Origin: Marinobacter sp. ANT_B65
Lineage (GTDB): Bacteria > Pseudomonadota > Gammaproteobacteria > Pseudomonadales > Oleiphilaceae
Direction: 5' to 3'
Assembly: GCF_002407605.1 (NCBI RefSeq)
Contig: NZ_NXGV01000001.1
Coordinates: forward strand, 1,712,076 to 1,776,075
Length of the DNA stretch: 64,000 bases
Made by a program: the position numbers and the translations under genes. Numbering within the stretch: the first letter of the stretch is position 1; each line of letters opens with the position of its first letter. Under the pieces are notes generated by a model, which did no database searches, was not told where the DNA came from, and saw only the letters and a list, made by a program, of their open reading frames with translations. Positions 54,090-61,826 of the stretch are shown here, piece by piece.

Positions 54090-55748
54090 CTAGTTAGCAT
54101 GATTAATGGTGACCTGACAGCGATTTTTATTCAGTATATGTACGCTGACAGGCATCCCCTCGAAAAACAGGGAGTCAATTTCCGATTGATTCAGTTGCTC
54201 AAGAATTTTTTGTTTCAAAACAATGATGTCGAGGTCGACATCAACTTTAATCGTTACCCCAAGCGCGCTGACCTTACTTACCCACCCCGGCAGTGCACTC
54301 AGATCAGCAAGTGCTGAGAGATGCTTGGAGTCTCCATCTAACAATGCATCGAAATGATATGCTGGAAGCGCATCGTCTTTGGTCTCCGCTTTCCTTGCTA
54401 CGCTTAACTCAACACGGCTAGGTTGATCGCTTATTCTGATATCCAGCGTATTGCACAAAGCACTGATTAGCTCTGCAAGCTCTGAGGCTATTTTCTCGGC
54501 TTCACGCTTCTGTTTGAATAACGCATCCAGTTGAGCCTTGGTCTTTGCTTGGTAATTTCTCAGCTGTTCCCTTTTATCCTCTGAAACGCTCTCATCAAAA
54601 ATCAGCTCATTGATTGTGGCGTGGGTTAGCTTTGCAGAAAGATGTTGAGACTCGTACTGGTCGATGTACCTTTTAAATATCTGTTCAACCTGCCATAGAA
54701 CAGACCACCCAGCTTTGGGTTGATCAACTTGAGATAAAAAGCGTGTCAGCACGGTCCCACTACTCGAAAACTCCCGGTTCAGCTGGGAGGAATATCCAAC
54801 TACATCAACGTAGTCTATCTCGGCCTTATCCAGTGTTTTTCGGGTTGAAGCAATTAGTTCCGCAATTTGCGCTTCTGGCTTTTTGTCCGCCTTACTGATG
54901 ATCACCAGAATGGGCTGATCAAGCTCCAGCCCCTGTATGAATTCAATATCAGGTTGTGGAATTGTTCCATTTTGCTGGTCTACCAGCCAAATCAGGTAAT
55001 CTGCGCTGCGCAGGTGCATTCTTGAAATCGTTGCATCGGTATTGTTATCAGATGCACCCATGCCCTCCGACTTACTGTAGCCCGGCGTATCCAGGAATAT
55101 CAGATTAGGGTATCGGAGCCCCGGCTGCTCAATCGCGATCAGTTGTAGTACATGACTAAAGGTCACATTAAAGCGTTTATAAAAAGCGTGACAGATAGCC
55201 TTCAGGGCCTCCTTATCAATAGGTGTTTTTTTGCCTTGAAAATTCAGAGCGTGCATATTGCTCTGATCACCTTGATACAGATACGTCGGTATTGAGGTAG
55301 TCGGGGTGGTATCGGTCGGCAGCAGTGATGGGCAACCCAGCACCGAGTTTAGAAACCGGGATTTTCCGGCACTGAAAGACCCGCCGACGGCCAACGTGCA
55401 GGATCTGGCCAAATGCGGGAAGTTGGCAGCCTCATGCAGCGCTTTCTTGAGCTGATTTAGTTCAATGTAGGTGCCAATGCCAGTGGTATTATTATCACGC
55501 TCGCTGAGGGGTAGAAACTTTTCTTCAATCAGACTATGGATCTGGTCAAGAAGCTGTGAGACCTTGCCAGTTTTAGACCCGACTGCAATCAACTCAGCGC
55601 ACAGCTTTAATCCCCGCTCCGGTCGTTCAAGGTATTGATTCCCACCCACAGAAGCTTTTCGTTGTCCGGTCGAGGCTAGCTCACCGGCCCCCGCTTGGCT
55701 TGTTGGCTGTGTGTGGGCATTCATCAACTGGTCTAACGAATCAGGCAT
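54090..55748 (-). CDS. Dynamin-like GTPase
   Basis: 552 residues. All GTPase motifs present: P-loop VGGSFSAGKSRFLN (122-130 core), G2 TTPTTSIPT, G3 FLDTPGYSKS (DTPG 220-223) and G4 IISKADKKP (SKAD 285-288). N-terminal 80 residues are low-complexity then helical; the C-terminal half is a coiled-coil stalk and a small mixed domain. No membrane segment. Start ATG overlaps the patatin gene stop by 8 bp, so translation is coupled. Similar in outline to the smaller members of LeoABC/BDLP sets. Confidence 0.85.
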   Translation of the reverse strand: MPDSLDQLMNAHTQPTSQAGAGELASTGQRKASVGGNQYLERPERGLKLCAELIAVGSKTGKVSQLLDQIHSLIEEKFLPLSERDNNTTGIGTYIELNQLKKALHEAANFPHLARSCTLAVGGSFSAGKSRFLNSVLGCPSLLPTDTTPTTSIPTYLYQGDQSNMHALNFQGKKTPIDKEALKAICHAFYKRFNVTFSHVLQLIAIEQPGLRYPNLIFLDTPGYSKSEGMGASDNNTDATISRMHLRSADYLIWLVDQQNGTIPQPDIEFIQGLELDQPILVIISKADKKPEAQIAELIASTRKTLDKAEIDYVDVVGYSSQLNREFSSSGTVLTRFLSQVDQPKAGWSVLWQVEQIFKRYIDQYESQHLSAKLTHATINELIFDESVSEDKREQLRNYQAKTKAQLDALFKQKREAEKIASELAELISALCNTLDIRISDQPSRVELSVARKAETKDDALPAYHFDALLDGDSKHLSALADLSALPGWVSKVSALGVTIKVDVDLDIIVLKQKILEQLNQSEIDSLFFEGMPVSVHILNKNRCQVTINHAN

Positions 55749-58700
55749 GGCCGGACTCCATAGCGTCGATTTCCTTCATGGCTTGCTTATACCTGCCCAG
55801 CAGTTCCTCGTGATGTTGCTGTCCCTCCTGCATTTGCCGTTTCAATTTCTGAACGGTTTGCTCATGCTGAGCTTTTTGCTGCGCAAAGGCGTTTAGTACG
55901 TGCTGACGAAGTGTTTGTGCAGAACGCTCTAACTCGGTACCAACCTGCTCAATAACCTGAGACGTTGCCTGCGGGATCACCGCGTTCCGAATCTGTTCCT
56001 CTAGCAAGCGTTCGCGTTCTTCGGCTTCTGATTTCAGGCCAAAGATACTACTGAGTAAGCCGGTGATCATTGCGATCAGCGGGCCGAAAATCAAACCACC
56101 AATGCCAGCAGTAATGGTAGAAGACGAGGTTGAAAACAACTCTCTGGCTTGCGGGGGGATCTGAATGACCACCCGGATGTCACCGCGCGTTTGTCCAGAA
56201 ATATTGTCCAGCTTTGTTTCGAGGCGTTGTAATTCGGTTTGTATCAATTGCTCAATACCGCCTTGTACCACAGGCCGGAGCAGATCGTTTATCGTGCCCT
56301 CCAGATTGTTGGTTTTTGCTGCATTGATGAGTCGCTCGATAGCACCCGAGAGGCTTGCCCCCGCTCGCTGTATCAGTTGCTCTTTCCCCCTGGCGCACAG
56401 GTTGTATTCCAGCTCACTCAAACTCAGTTCCAGATCCTTTTCTACCTGCTTGAATGCCTTTTTGGCGTTGGCTAACTTTAGTTCCAACTCCGGCCCGTCC
56501 GATTCGGTATAGGAGATTTTGGTTACGAGGCTCTCTTGAAGCAGGGCTCTGCAATTATCTACTTGGGGTTTGTAGCGCTCAAGCAAGAGTGCGTCATAAG
56601 ACCGGACGGCACCGTCTACAGCGTATTCAAAATCCATCAGTGTTACCTGAGTACCAACCGACTCAACATGCCCCACCTTAGGGCAGTCCTCAAGCGCGTC
56701 AGCGAGAGTCTTTGCTAAGTTTTGCTTCTGCTCTTCCAGTGCCTGGGGTGTCTTTCTGCTCGCTTTGGAGATCAAAGGGACGATCTCTTTTCCGTACTCC
56801 CATTTGATTTCTGAGAGGCGTTCGATCACAGAGGCATCAAAGGGTATGTCGGCAGGCATAAGGCTCACGAAGCGATCACCACGACCCAGATAACAGGCAA
56901 TGGCCTTCGCGTGCCCTGGAAATTTTGAGTCAAAACCCGGCATATCAACTAAAATCAGGTTCGGGCGGTTTTTCAGCTTGGCGCTGTTAATAAAAGCCTG
57001 AACGTAATAGAGCTCTGGTACAGGGCGGAGATCGTTCAGGGCACTCAATGGCTGGCGTTCTGCCGGGCGCCCGTTCAGGTAATTAACAAGAAGGTATTCT
57101 TCATTGCAGTAACTCAGTTCGGTTGCAAAAGCGGTTTCCGGCGTCAGCCCAGTCTTCAGATAATCCTTACCTAAATACCGGTTGAGCAGTGTGCTCTTGC
57201 CACCAGAAAACTTGCCTACAACTGGAACCACTACTTTGAAATCGCTGATTCGACTCTTTAGGAATTGCAGGTCGTTAACGATCTCAGGATAAACATCCAG
57301 CTCTTGATTAATCTGTTGCAACCGATTCAACGTTTCAAGCAGCCCAGATTTGGCTGAATGGCGCTCAAGATCATTACAGTGGAGGCTGTGCAGTAGTTCC
57401 AAGCCAAGCGGACGTGCTTCGCACTGACGCATTGAGCTCAGGTTAAGCTGCTGTTCAATCTGACAATTCACGGCCTTGGTGTCCGGCTCTTCGCACACCA
57501 TCTGCATACCTTTTAACAGGGCATGAAACGGACTGGCCGGCAGCAGGCGATCTGGGCCTATCTTTTCTATCAGCAGTCGTGCATTAACAGGCTCCAGAAG
57601 ATCCGAAAGTGCCAGCGGCTCCGTGCTCAAGCCCTGCTCATCCAGAACGTTAACGTAGCGAAGCAGTTCAGCCTGACTCCATTGGCCAGACGTGTAGTTA
57701 TAAAAGCTGCTTGTAAGCTCTACAAGGCGTTCAGCCAGTGGAGATGCTTTAGCAAGTTGTTTGGCTTGATGATACCAATCGTCGATTAGTCGAGCCCGTT
57801 CCAGGTTCTCGAATCGACCTTCCATCGCTTTGAAGCGCTGGTCGCTTTGGAAGGCCAGTGCTTCAACACCTTGCTGCATAAGCTTGAACGACGTAAGTGT
57901 TTTCTGCTCCAGCGACTTCAGGCCAGAACCTACATGATTCACATGAGTTAATAAGTACGTTGTTTTATTAGATAACGCTGCGATGGCTTCCATGCTCAAC
58001 ATTTGTTTATGGTTAAGCTTTTGGATCATCTGCTGATTGGCGTATATGCAGCGATTCAAGTCCCAGTTGATCCCTGCTTGGAGCTTGGCATTACTTCCCG
58101 TAAGCTGTCCCCAAAAGCGGCTAAAGCCCCCCTGGTCAACCTGATGTTTAATTCGCCCTTCAGTTGAAGCCAACGTTGAAATTGATGTGAACGCTGCTTC
58201 AAGAAGCTCATCGGAGGTAAGCTGAGTGTCTGCAAGAAACTCATCCATCTGGCTGTTTATCAGCAGGCGCTCCTGCTCGTGTAGAGTCATCGCCAATTGC
58301 TGTTGAACTTCATCATAAGAAATGGCGCTAGCCTTGCCTGCCTCTGCTGACTCACCCCTTATCTGTCGGCTAAAATCGATTTGCTCCTTAAATTTATCGG
58401 CCGAGTTTGCGAGGGCGAAAACTGCATTTCGGTAACGCTCTTCATCGTCAATAAAGGCTTTGAACTGCTCGAGAACCTTCCGGACATCCTTGTAGCCACA
58501 CTCAATCAGTTTTGCTGCATTCTCAGCAGTAAAGTTCAAGGAGGCGATAATACCGGCCGATTCTTCTGTTGGAACAATGTTCCAAAAGTTGACGTTCTGA
58601 TAGGAACGTTGGTGTGTGAGCAATTCTGGGTTCCGATCCAGATAGATATTGATGATGTGGGTACAGCCGTGGATTTCGATCAGGGGTTTGAATGGTGCAT

Positions 58701-59295
58701 TGTCACTGTATTTCCCTGGTAGAACGCCACCATCGTAGTAGCTGTTTCCGTCAATGATCACAGCATCAAAAATGACTGGAATAGCTGCAGAAGCCAACAG
58801 CCATTTTGCACATTCTTCTGGCGTTTTGCTGTTCAGCTGAGGGTATTCAAGCTTGCCCTGAAGGCGATTGAGTGCACATACATGAAACGGCAGAGCCTTA
58901 GGTGATATTTCATTGCAGGCCTCACTGGCCTCTATAAGATCCGCCAACCCTGATTGGTCAAAAATACCCTTGCCTTCAGTCAAGCGAGTACTGCCCAAAA
59001 GCACTTTCGCTGGCACACCCGGCAAAAGAAAACTACCCGCTACAGTCGCGAGGGTTTTGGCTAGTTCTTTTTTGTTGAGTGGCAGAATCTTTTGTGGCGC
59101 TATATCGAGCCAGAGTCTCTCGGCTTTGTTGTAATCGCCCTGAACGAAGAGGGCACTATTAAGGCCACCAACCGAGGTACCTGCTACCGCCTGAATGTTC
59201 CGATCAAACTCATACTCCCGAAGCGCTTTCCACACACCGATTTCGTAGGCACCTTTGCCTCCACCACCTGAAAAAACTAAACCAACCTTAGCCAT
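55741..59295 (-). CDS. Patatin phospholipase fused to a dynamin-like GTPase
   Basis: 1184 residues from the ATG at 59295 (AAGGA 7 bp upstream). Patatin domain 1 to about 280: oxyanion GGGGKG (10-15), nucleophile Ser41 in AGTSVGG and catalytic Asp188 in YYDGG. A helical linker (about 300-690) with coiled-coil leads to a dynamin GTPase: P-loop VVGKFSGGKST (694-702), G3 LVDMPGFDS (DMPG 784-787) and G4 ISKASRK. A hydrophobic hairpin (about 1061-1085, AGIGGLIFGPLIAMITGLLSS) fits the membrane paddle of bacterial dynamins, and a coiled-coil tail ends the protein. It should bind membrane and hydrolyse lipid under GTPase control. First gene of the operon. Confidence 0.88.
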   Translation of the reverse strand: MAKVGLVFSGGGGKGAYEIGVWKALREYEFDRNIQAVAGTSVGGLNSALFVQGDYNKAERLWLDIAPQKILPLNKKELAKTLATVAGSFLLPGVPAKVLLGSTRLTEGKGIFDQSGLADLIEASEACNEISPKALPFHVCALNRLQGKLEYPQLNSKTPEECAKWLLASAAIPVIFDAVIIDGNSYYDGGVLPGKYSDNAPFKPLIEIHGCTHIINIYLDRNPELLTHQRSYQNVNFWNIVPTEESAGIIASLNFTAENAAKLIECGYKDVRKVLEQFKAFIDDEERYRNAVFALANSADKFKEQIDFSRQIRGESAEAGKASAISYDEVQQQLAMTLHEQERLLINSQMDEFLADTQLTSDELLEAAFTSISTLASTEGRIKHQVDQGGFSRFWGQLTGSNAKLQAGINWDLNRCIYANQQMIQKLNHKQMLSMEAIAALSNKTTYLLTHVNHVGSGLKSLEQKTLTSFKLMQQGVEALAFQSDQRFKAMEGRFENLERARLIDDWYHQAKQLAKASPLAERLVELTSSFYNYTSGQWSQAELLRYVNVLDEQGLSTEPLALSDLLEPVNARLLIEKIGPDRLLPASPFHALLKGMQMVCEEPDTKAVNCQIEQQLNLSSMRQCEARPLGLELLHSLHCNDLERHSAKSGLLETLNRLQQINQELDVYPEIVNDLQFLKSRISDFKVVVPVVGKFSGGKSTLLNRYLGKDYLKTGLTPETAFATELSYCNEEYLLVNYLNGRPAERQPLSALNDLRPVPELYYVQAFINSAKLKNRPNLILVDMPGFDSKFPGHAKAIACYLGRGDRFVSLMPADIPFDASVIERLSEIKWEYGKEIVPLISKASRKTPQALEEQKQNLAKTLADALEDCPKVGHVESVGTQVTLMDFEYAVDGAVRSYDALLLERYKPQVDNCRALLQESLVTKISYTESDGPELELKLANAKKAFKQVEKDLELSLSELEYNLCARGKEQLIQRAGASLSGAIERLINAAKTNNLEGTINDLLRPVVQGGIEQLIQTELQRLETKLDNISGQTRGDIRVVIQIPPQARELFSTSSSTITAGIGGLIFGPLIAMITGLLSSIFGLKSEAEERERLLEEQIRNAVIPQATSQVIEQVGTELERSAQTLRQHVLNAFAQQKAQHEQTVQKLKRQMQEGQQHHEELLGRYKQAMKEIDAMESGHA

Positions 59296-59311
59296 CCAAC
59301 AGTTCCTTTCG

Positions 59312-59332
59312 ATGTTTGTGGCCCACAAACAT
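59312..59332. promoter_or_regulatory. 21-bp palindrome before the patatin-dynamin gene
   Basis: ATGTTTGTGG (59312-59321), one centre base, then CCACAAACAT (59323-59332): perfect 10-bp arms. It lies 17 bp upstream of the start codon, just ahead of the ribosome site. It is either an operator for a DNA-binding dimer or a hairpin that gates translation; no regulator gene lies within this block. Confidence 0.6.
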
Positions 59333-59611
59333 GGTTCCACTGCCTAAGTTGTCGCGAACATAGTGCTTCAGTTGCTATGAAGGCAGCCAACTAATAAAAC
59401 CGTAGATTACCCAAGCGCCACGACAAATACTGTCGCCTAACGATGCACTTTTCTTACGTATGGTCTGGATGGTGATTTAGATTGACATAGATTGGAAGGC
59501 TTGACGTGTAAGTTTTCTTTTCTTAACGACTGATTTCTTTACATAAAAAAATAATACTATCTTGTCTTGGTGCTCTATATCTGTGAATCGTCACATTGTG
59601 TCGAGTTCCTA

Positions 59612-59655
59612 CTCAAAATTCCTGCCAATGGCGTACAATTGGCAGGAATTTTGAG
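59612..59655. terminator. Perfect 18-bp inverted repeat, likely terminator of the helicase operon
   Basis: CTCAAAATTCCTGCCAAT (59612-59629) pairs exactly with 59638-59655 around an 8-base loop. It lies 56 bp past the stop of the RelE-UvrD gene on the minus strand. The stem ends in A/T pairs, giving TTTT at the 3' side on either strand, so it can serve as a bidirectional terminator. The length and perfection are unusual for a plain terminator. Confidence 0.6.
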
Positions 59656-59710
59656 CAAAAAACCCATCTATAAAACGATCTAATATTGATACATTTACAA
59701 CCCATTTCCT

Positions 59711-61825
59711 TTACTTAACCGCACAAAACCACTCACTCATCTGCCCATACCCATAAACAAACGCCAGCTTGCGTGCCCGAGTCAGGCTTACATACACCAG
59801 CGCCCTTTCTTCATTTTCCCGCTGACGCCTGGTTACAGGATCTGCTGCCGAGTTCACCACAAAGCTCAGTGGCACCAAGCCTTGGTTAACCGATGCCAAA
59901 AACACAGCATCAAACTCCAGCCCTTTTACCCTGTGCATGGTGGCAAGGTTCAGTGAGCCTTCGGGTGTGTTGCCACTGCGGCCATCGAGGATGTGGCAAA
60001 GTTGTTGGCGGCTCTCGAGATTGCTTTTTAGTTCGCCTACTTCCTTGCGAGTGCGGGCGATCACGCAGCAGGCTTCCGGTGCCAGCTTGTTGTCACGGAT
60101 GGCGGCGAGTATTGCATCGGCCTGTTCAGACATGGAGTTAAAGCTCCAAACTTCGGGCGTGGGGCCATGCATCAAGGAATGGTAGAACGTCTGGTTATCT
60201 TCACCACCGTCGAGATCGTCAACCGCTACCCCTTCCAGGATACCAACCGCCAGTTTTCGGGTTTCATCGGTGGTGCGGTAGTTCACTTTCAAACGGGCGC
60301 TACGGCCACGGATATCTATTCCGCACTGGCCCAGTACCACTTTATTCTTCCCATAGATTCGTTGGTGGCCGTCACCCACAATAAACAGATCGTTAGGAGC
60401 TGGGGGCACCAGGGCTCTAATCAGCATAAACGCCTGAGTCCCCATATCCTGAGCCTCATCCACAATCACCGAGCAAAGCTGTGGCCGAAGCTCAGGCTGT
60501 GCTTCCAGTAGATTGCGGGCATCACGGTAGGCGTCATCAGCCTCTTTCAGGTAGTTACTAGCCAGCAAATGCCGATAGCGTTCAAACACCGGCCAGATAT
60601 CAACCCGTTGTTGGCGGTTCAGGCGCGTGCCGCGACCAATCCGAGAGGCCTTTTTATAGCCATCCACATTAGTAACAGACTGAGGCTGAATAACCCGCGC
60701 CCACTCTTCCTGGAAGAACGCCATACTCAAATCAGAGCTCGCAGGCTTTTCTGAGTAGGCCTGCTCCCACAGGTGACGCTCTTCCTGGCTATCCATCAAC
60801 AGGCCGTAGTCGTAGCCTTGTTTTTTCAGGAAGCTGACCACCCAGGCGTCCAGGTTCATCACCTCAATGCGCTCGAGCGCATCCTGATTGCAGATCTTAT
60901 TCAGGTTCTGCTGAATATCGGCTGCCAGGTTACGGGTAAATGTCGTAAACAACACTTTTCGATCAGCCGTAGCAACGTTTTCAGACAGCCATTTTGCACG
61001 GTGCATGGCTACTACGGTTTTACCGGTTCCGGCACCACCGAGCACACGTACTGGACCGTTTTTCTTACCGCTCACCAGCCTGCGCTGGGCTGGATGTAAA
61101 AACACTCGCCATTTTTCAAGGGATTGATTAAGCACTGCCTGCAGCGCCTCTTCATTGTCCGCAACGGCGAAATGAGCCTGGGATTCAGGGCGTGCCAATG
61201 CAGTATTGAAGTCCTCGGTATCCACTTCTTCAGGCGCAGCAGGAACAACCTCGTTATACGCCTCCTCAAAGTTGGCGCCTGCCATGAGCATGAACAACCC
61301 TTCATAGGCATCTGGTGGAACTTGTTCATTATCCCTAGCATTTTCAAGGTCTGCTTCGGTTGTCATAGCACGCACTAGCGCCAAAGCATCCTCTGGCAAA
61401 CCTAGCTGTAGTAGCTGACGATCACGAATACTATCGAACAGCCCTGGCTGTTTCTCGGCTGCAACCTCGGCTGCTTCTACTAGCTGTTTCTCTTCAACCG
61501 TAAAAACCTGAACACTACCGGTGTTTGGGTTGATCTCCACCTTACGCTTGGCGCCCCACGCATAGGCGTCATCATGACGATCCACGTACAGCATCAAGTA
61601 GAGGTTTTGTTTTTCAGCTGCAGCCAAAATAATTCGCACATCCTGATTGACTCGAATAGAGCGTAACTTGGCGTCTCTACAAGCCGTCAATTTTTCATAG
61701 TGTAGGCCCCCGTGCTGGGGATCCTGTTGAAACTGCATAACCGCCTTGTTGGCCTGGCTTTGCTCATTGGGCTTTAGCTTTAACAAGCTGCCAAAATACT
61801 TATCAGAAAACGCAACGCTGACCAT
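59711..61825 (-). CDS. RelE/ParE-like domain fused to UvrD-family helicase
   Basis: 704 residues. The first 95 residues have the RelE/ParE toxin pattern: LRSIRVNQDVRIILAA and LMLYVDRHDDAYAWG. After a linker of about 140 residues comes an SF1A helicase: Walker A VLGGAGTGKT (261-270), Walker B VIVDEAQDMG, motif IV-V VNYRTTDETRKLA, ATMHRVKGLEFDAVFL and ERALVYVSLTRAR. Helicases of this kind are found in defence and toxin-related loci. AGGAG lies 6 bp before the ATG at 61825 and the upstream gene stops 1 bp before it, so they form an operon. The role of the RelE-like part (toxin, RNA or DNA binding) is unknown. Confidence 0.88.
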   Translation of the reverse strand: MVSVAFSDKYFGSLLKLKPNEQSQANKAVMQFQQDPQHGGLHYEKLTACRDAKLRSIRVNQDVRIILAAAEKQNLYLMLYVDRHDDAYAWGAKRKVEINPNTGSVQVFTVEEKQLVEAAEVAAEKQPGLFDSIRDRQLLQLGLPEDALALVRAMTTEADLENARDNEQVPPDAYEGLFMLMAGANFEEAYNEVVPAAPEEVDTEDFNTALARPESQAHFAVADNEEALQAVLNQSLEKWRVFLHPAQRRLVSGKKNGPVRVLGGAGTGKTVVAMHRAKWLSENVATADRKVLFTTFTRNLAADIQQNLNKICNQDALERIEVMNLDAWVVSFLKKQGYDYGLLMDSQEERHLWEQAYSEKPASSDLSMAFFQEEWARVIQPQSVTNVDGYKKASRIGRGTRLNRQQRVDIWPVFERYRHLLASNYLKEADDAYRDARNLLEAQPELRPQLCSVIVDEAQDMGTQAFMLIRALVPPAPNDLFIVGDGHQRIYGKNKVVLGQCGIDIRGRSARLKVNYRTTDETRKLAVGILEGVAVDDLDGGEDNQTFYHSLMHGPTPEVWSFNSMSEQADAILAAIRDNKLAPEACCVIARTRKEVGELKSNLESRQQLCHILDGRSGNTPEGSLNLATMHRVKGLEFDAVFLASVNQGLVPLSFVVNSAADPVTRRQRENEERALVYVSLTRARKLAFVYGYGQMSEWFCAVK

Positions 61826-61826
61826 T

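Larger units (their letters stand above)
59296..59710. promoter_or_regulatory. Intergenic region with operon promoter
   Basis: About 415 bp between the patatin-dynamin gene and the RelE-UvrD gene, AT-rich between about 59480 and 59580. It holds the palindrome at 59312-59332 and the 18-bp inverted repeat at 59612-59655. It must carry the operon promoter; I cannot name the boxes. Confidence 0.6.

Noticed and set aside
50543..59295. Assignment of the patatin operon to CBASS
   Set aside because: There is no CD-NTase, Cap2 or Cap3 gene; patatin alone is not enough.
50543..59295. Direct assignment to LeoABC/Eleos
   Set aside because: The GTPases are similar in kind, but the patatin fusion and TerB-like gene are not part of that description as I know it.
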